Source: Mesocentrotus franciscanus
Taxonomy: Eukaryota; Echinodermata; Echinoidea; Camarodonta; Strongylocentrotidae
Direction of reading: 5' to 3'
NCBI GenBank assembly: GCA_037976565.1
Contig: CP137675.1
Span: 4,970,364-5,034,363, forward strand
DNA: 64,000 nucleotides
Shown here in pieces: positions 59,401-64,000 of the stretch. The notes under the pieces are model-generated. The model searched no databases, had not been told where the DNA came from, and worked only from the letters and a program-made list of their open reading frames with translations. A program made the translations under genes and the position numbers. The number at the start of each line of letters is the position of its first letter. Within the stretch, counting starts at the first letter, position 1.

Positions 59401-60584
59401 CCAGTCATACTGAAATGGGAATCTTAGCCCTATATAAACACTACATCTTTAACCTCTGCAGAAGAAAAAAAATTGACACCAAACATTCAGGTAGAAAAGG
59501 GGAAAATCAACTAATGTACCACTTTACATCCTTAATGTAGCTATTTTTTCTTCATTTTTGTACAATATAGTAAAAATTGGAATGCAAATGCTTTATATCA
59601 ATTTTCCAACTCTTTCAACACAAAAAAGTCAAGCACCAATCTTATCCAGGATCGTCCAATACATGAAACTTCTTTCTGGCTTTCCTTACAATAATATTAA
59701 CCAAGATTCATTGCTTGGATTCGCTTACAAAATACACGTCGATAGCACACAGGAATATCAATAAGACTTAATGTATTAATAAGTAGGAATATACAGACAT
59801 TAGTTTTCTCTTTGTAACATTAGTACACATAAATATAGCAGTACCGTGGGGAAGAGTACATACATGATAGCTGCAAGGAGATAGTTTGAAAAGAGAACTT
59901 TCCTTCTGTAATTTCCTTCTTTAATATCCCTACCAAATTACCAATACATAACTGAGTTGAAACAAGTTGAATTGATAATTATTTAATTGAATTTGATATG
60001 TTGAGTTCTTTGTACATCAACCCCTCCCCTTCAAGGAGAACATCTCAGTCCCACATATACCCTGTATGTACAAAACTTGATAATAACATCAACCATTAGC
60101 TTTATAGACACTGATCCATCCAGTCAAGTATTAAACATCATAGAAAGTGAACCGTTTGTGAACAGATGTGAAATACACATACAAACACAATGTGGAGATG
60201 AGAAATGGTCTTTGTGAAAACAAAGAACATTTTCTATAACTTCATATAAAGAGAGATCAAATCATGACTCAAGTATGATTAGCAGACACATATCTGCACA
60301 AATGACAAACAATGTACATGGAAATAGAAAGCCATATAGTATGTTTCCTCCTTGAAAATTAGGTCTAACCTAGACCACAGGCATTTCTGTATGCATTTAA
60401 GCAGGCAAGATGACATTATCTTTCCTTCCACCCCTCTGTTCTCTGATATTGCACCATATAAAACAAAACAAAAGCAAATGAACATCCAGAGGTTTTCAAC
60501 GGCTTACTGATATAGTATGGCAAACATAACCAGGGACATTTCACAGAAGGTGAAAGAGATGGAGAGATTAATATGATTACTAGG

Positions 60585-60890
60585 GCAGTGAGAGAGAGAG
60601 AGAGACAGAGACAGAGAGAGAGAGAGAGAGAGACAGAAAGACAGAAAGAAACAGAGACAGAGAGAGAGAGACAAACATAATAGAGAAAGAGAAAGAGATA
60701 AGGAGACAAGCAAAGACATGAGAGAAGCAAAGAGAAGGAAAAAAGAGAGGAGAAGAAAAGAAGAAAAGAAAAGAAAAGAAAAGAAGAGGAGAGAAGAAAA
60801 GAACAGAAGAGAAAAACAGAAGAGAAAGAAAAAAAAGATGGAAGAAAAGTAAAGAGGTGTGGAGAGGAGAGAGAGAGAGAGAGAGAGAGA
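60585..60890. repeat. (GA)n-rich low-complexity tract
   Basis: GAGA, GACA and GAAAA units for about 300 bases. It generates a Ser/Leu-rich open frame of 188 codons on the minus strand (60416-60982) which is a composition artefact. Confidence 0.92.
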
Positions 60891-61473
60891 ACGAATGTGG
60901 AAAAGTCACTGATAAAAAAGGCAGAGTTTAATTGTCCAAATGAATACTCATCTGTAGCTGATATTGGTCCAAACCACAGCAATCAGACCCTTGCATTACT
61001 ATCTCAGCTTACATATTTTACTTAATGACAAATTGATAAACTGGACATCCTTGTTTGCACAACCTCTCAAGATCTCAAAAAGCAAGCAATCTGTTTGCAC
61101 ATAAGACCAAAACTTAATTTCAAAACACTGCCATATCTGCTGAGTTTTGTCTTTATCTGCTACTTCATTTATCCCCTCTTAATACCGCTTTTTCTTTCAC
61201 TCATCTACCATTTTCCCCCACAACAATTTTGGATCTACCAGTCTCCATCTCTCGACTGTTCCCATGGTAACTGCTTCTTAAATGATGAAGTCTTTATACC
61301 ACTCCATTTTTCGAGATGGCTCAGATTTTATCACTCAGTGACACCGGTTGTCCATTCAATTCAATGTCTTGTCTTGTCTTGTATTCTCCTGATATCATCC
61401 TATTCATGGAGTCCAATGTGACTGCAGCAAGGCATTCAACCAGTTCACAACGGCTCCATCCCACTTCTCCATC

Positions 61474-63320
61474 TCAAATGATGCAAAAAGAATTCCAAGA
61501 CACACCCACCCTCAGCATTCCGTGCACTTTCCTACCCCGTGGTATCGAGCCGTTCCCCGTCAGGCTACCGTTGCGATCCTTCGGTGATGATGAGGGTCCC
61601 GTTACTATGGGTACCGCTACACTAGCACTGGCACCATTTCCACCATTGCTAGCTCCCGCTGGTTTGTTGCTAGACATACTGGTATAGAGGTTCTCATTAT
61701 TCCTTGCATTCTGATCTAAAATAGAGACAGTCTCAAGCTCCTTAGAGCTCATACCATCAGGGCCCTCGTTGGCGTGAAGCTGCTCGTTGAGGAAGAAGGA
61801 GTTTTGGGCAAAGGATTCACGGAGAAGGCCATAATCCTGCAAGTTAAGTATTATCTCACCAAACAATGGTCTTAGCTTCTCCTGATATTGCCAGCAGGCC
61901 ATCATGATTTCATGCCTGGGATTTGGGAGAGAAAAGCACAAAGTTCAATAGTGAACAGTAATTCTTATGACATCTCCCCTTGTAAATCACAAGAATGAAC
62001 AGAAAGCTAAAATCAGTCAATATTAGCCAAATCTACAGGAACAAAGTGCATCAATATTTTCTGGACATGTGACAAAACACAAAAAGCATAACATAAGTCA
62101 ACACAAAGCGTAGCATCCCCTATGACCTTTGACCTTTGACCTACATAATCTGAAATCGTACTTACCGTATTTGCCGGCGTAAAGGCCGCAGTATTTTCTC
62201 TTCCGAAAATATCAAAAAGTCGGGGTGCGGCCAATCCGCAACAACAGTTAAAAATCGGCTGTTAAAACAGCACGTAATTTCGTACATATGGGACTCCCAA
62301 CGGTACAATGACTAGATCTATACCAGTAATGGTACAGGACATTTCTAGATTAACTCCACACATCTTACCGACTATTTCATGTTGCATTGTTGACATGAAG
62401 TTTTGCCGATCTCGTGAATAAACTTCATTACCTATTTTTAACAAATTCTACCGGTAGATCTAGATTTAAGTCCGTGACATTGCATTGCTAAAAGAAGGGA
62501 CCGTTACGGAGCTACCGCGAACGCAACTGCGCATCTAGCCAAAGTCGCAATTTCAGATTACACCGCACATCGTGGTAGGGGTATTATACATGTATGTAGG
62601 ATACCAAATCTGCCTGCGATACAGTACTAGCTTAAAATCGATGAAAATTTGCAAAATTACGATCATTTTTGAGGTAAACTTCCTGTAAATTTATAAGAAT
62701 ATTGATGAGTTTGGTATCAGTTTGTAGAAAAAAATAGTGTTCTACGAGAAAATTACGCTTATTTTGTTTGGTCCGTTTGTTTTTTTTACCTTTTTTTGTT
62801 TTTTTTTTACCTTTTTTTGTTTTTTGTTTTTCCTTTTTTTTTTTTTTACAAAATGTCAAAGTTGGGGGTGCGGCCTATGCGGCGGTGCGGCCTTATCGCC
62901 GGCAAATACGGTAGGCTGTATTTTGATACCATGAACCTTCTTATCAAATTTCATTAAAATCCGTCAAACATTACTAAAGTTATAGAACAAAAACCAGATT
63001 TGTTATGGAAGGACGGACGGACGGACGGCAGCGTTACTATATCCCCTCCGACTTTGTCGGCGAGGGGATAACAAGTTAACAGTTCCTTTTATCAGACTTT
63101 GTAAATACATCTGCACTACACCTCAACAGTATTACTATACACCAGACAGTGGCCAGTACTGGAAATGAAGAAGAAGATGACTTACATTTTTTCTGGGCAG
63201 TTTTCTGGTGGTCTTAGTACATTGCCTCCTTTGATATATTCTCCAGCCTCCTCGTTTGATAGGCCTTGGTAAGGCAGCTCCCCTAATGTTGACATCTCCC
63301 ATAATAAGATACCAAATGAC
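61474..63320 (-). CDS. INSR: Insulin/IGF-type receptor tyrosine kinase, C-terminal two exons (partial)
   Basis: Two exons, 63320-63186 and 61916-61474, joined in phase (GT/AG). The first completes the Trp of SDVW and reads SFGILLWEMSTLGELPYQGL, SNEEAGEYIKGGN, PPENCPEKM; the second reads HEIMMACWQYQEKLRPLFGE, the last kinase helices. PYQGLSNE and CWQY..K.RP are hallmarks of the insulin/IGF1 receptor family. The kinase is a membrane receptor for insulin-like peptides signalling to PI3K and MAPK. The tail after the kinase (about 110 residues) is Asn/Ser/Gly-rich, with NSFFLNEQ in the place of the vertebrate VSFFHSEE segment and NENLYTSM, a possible phosphotyrosine site. It ends SWNSFCII and stop at 61474. 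Upstream exons lie beyond the right edge. Family certain; orthology to INSR or IGF1R cannot be split, as invertebrates usually have one. Confidence 0.88.
62105..63075. mobile_element. Repeat carrying TGACCTTTGACC motifs and a (GGAC)n block, split by a TA element
   Basis: Left part has TGACCTTTGACCTTTGACCT (62123-62142), three nuclear-receptor half sites spaced by one base. The right part has GGACGGACGGACGGAC and ends CTCCGACTTTGTCGGCGAG with a hairpin. The element at 62165-62911 separates them. All within the last intron of the receptor kinase gene. Confidence 0.6.
62165..62911. mobile_element. Element with CCGTATTTGCCGGCG inverted ends and TA duplication
   Basis: 747 bases, left end CCGTATTTGCCGGCGTAAAG and right end a complement ATCGCCGGCAAATACGG, flanked by TA on both sides (62163-62164, 62912-62913). 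Just inside each end lie GGCCGC-type motifs. The inside has T-rich tracts and no transposase. Confidence 0.85.
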
Positions 63321-63689
63321 CTGTGCAGGGTGGGGGATGACGAGAATAGTTTTGATGAACTTGTTCTTATGTGTGTTTGATTGAGAATGGTACAGGAAAT
63401 ACATGTATAATAGAGAAAGAACAGTTGCTTTGTATAAAAGGCTTATGACAAGGGTAAACAAAAAAGACAACTACAGAGAGAAATGATAAGTTTCAAACTT
63501 CTTTTGAAAAGGGAGATATATATATAAGGAAAATGAAAAAGAATTACATGAGAAATAATTAAGAATTAGAGAAAGATAATAACACATTCAGAAAAGAAAA
63601 CGCATTCATAAAGGCAAGGATACAAGACTTCTCGTGACAAAACCACTAAATCTACCACTGCCATTATATCATTAGAAGTCCTATCCTTC

Positions 63690-63990
63690 TTACAATGTTT
63701 CATATGACTGTTTGTTTCTCTTATTGTCTGCTCACCAAATATTTGTACAAATGTCTGTTTGTCTGATTGTGTACTCACCAGACATCTGAGCTTGTTTGGA
63801 ACACACCATCCTTGACAGGCTACAGAGCCATCCATATAATAGGGAGCATGCTATCTTAAATGTTATGTATATCTGTTTGCCTGATTGCTTGTCTGATTTT
63901 CTGTTTATCTGCCTGTCTGATTGTCTGATGATCGGTCTGATTGTCTGTCTGAATGTCTGTTTTGTCTGTTAGTCTGATTGTGTACTCACC
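63690..63990. repeat. GTCTGATT-rich minisatellite
   Basis: Irregular repeats of TGTCTGATTGTCTG on both sides of the exon-like block at 63779-63860. A segment of about 29 bases (from about 63762) recurs exactly at 63972-64000. Confidence 0.8.
63779..63860 (-). pseudogene. Decayed duplicate of a receptor kinase exon
   Basis: On the minus strand it reads LPIIWMAL, stop (TAG), PVKDGVFQTSSDVW with a good donor (TG|GTGAGT). The family consensus is LPVRWMAPES.KDGVF..SSDVW, so the invariant Arg and the APE motif are lost while the last third is intact. The 3' end of the same exon and donor starts again at about 63972 and runs off the window. The intact exon is therefore probably just outside, and this is a partial duplicate. 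Confidence 0.7.
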
Positions 63991-64000
63991 AGACATCTGA

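Larger units (their letters stand above)
53260..61473. other. Long stretch without recognised coding exons
   Basis: Runs downstream of the receptor kinase stop codon and may include a long 3' UTR. Apart from the minisatellite, the reverse transcriptase relic, the degenerate repeats and the (GA)n tract listed separately, I see AT-rich sequence only. No family motif was found in the short frames. Confidence 0.55.

Noticed and set aside
60416..60982. 188-codon Ser/Leu-rich open frame on the minus strand
   Set aside because: It is the translation of a (GA)n tract; there is no complexity, motif or splice context.
61095..61687. Plus-strand frames of 108 and 123 codons
   Set aside because: They are antisense to the last exon and 3' UTR of the receptor kinase gene.

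Overview
The window is nuclear DNA of an animal: multi-exon genes with GT/AG introns, AT-rich introns, abundant microsatellites and many short DNA transposons. Protein similarity of the genes and the style of the dispersed repeats suggest a marine deuterostome invertebrate, most likely an echinoderm such as a sea urchin. That assignment is an inference; no species-diagnostic sequence is visible.

Layout. (1) 2.9-12.1 kb, minus strand: ATP5F1A, mitochondrial ATP synthase subunit alpha, 11 coding exons, complete apart from one 2-base gap in exon 8. (2) 12.1-15.9 kb: intergenic, holding a foldback-type transposable element with copies of pieces of two other genes of this window (NAA35 exon 2 and the 3' region of the ARL14EP-like gene). 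(3) 15.9-18.1 kb, plus strand: a small ARL14EP-like cysteine-rich protein gene. (4) 18.1-24.0 kb: no coding exon recognised; a non-autonomous hAT element. (5) 24.0-29.0 kb, minus strand: an unrecognised TPR protein with two C-terminal membrane segments. (6) 30-36.3 kb: repeats, including a mariner-like element with a dead LINE fragment inside and a degenerate minisatellite of about 1.4 kb. (7) 36.3-49.2 kb, plus strand: NAA35, auxiliary subunit of the NatC N-terminal acetyltransferase, 15 coding exons, with local tandem duplications of exon pieces. (8) 49.2-61.5 kb: no coding exon recognised; three kinds of transposons, a reverse transcriptase relic and tandem repeats. (9) 61.5-63.3 kb, minus strand: the last two coding exons of an insulin/IGF-type receptor tyrosine kinase, running off the right edge, with a decayed duplicate of the preceding exon at 63.8 kb.

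The genes do not form a pathway; they are unrelated housekeeping and signalling genes. The unusual material is structural. Pieces of neighbouring genes have been copied within the window with near-perfect identity, exon edges are locally duplicated in three places (NAA35 exon 11, the NAA35 last exon, and a receptor kinase exon), and two otherwise intact genes each lack exactly two bases in one exon. Long-read data would decide which of these are biology and which are assembly faults.
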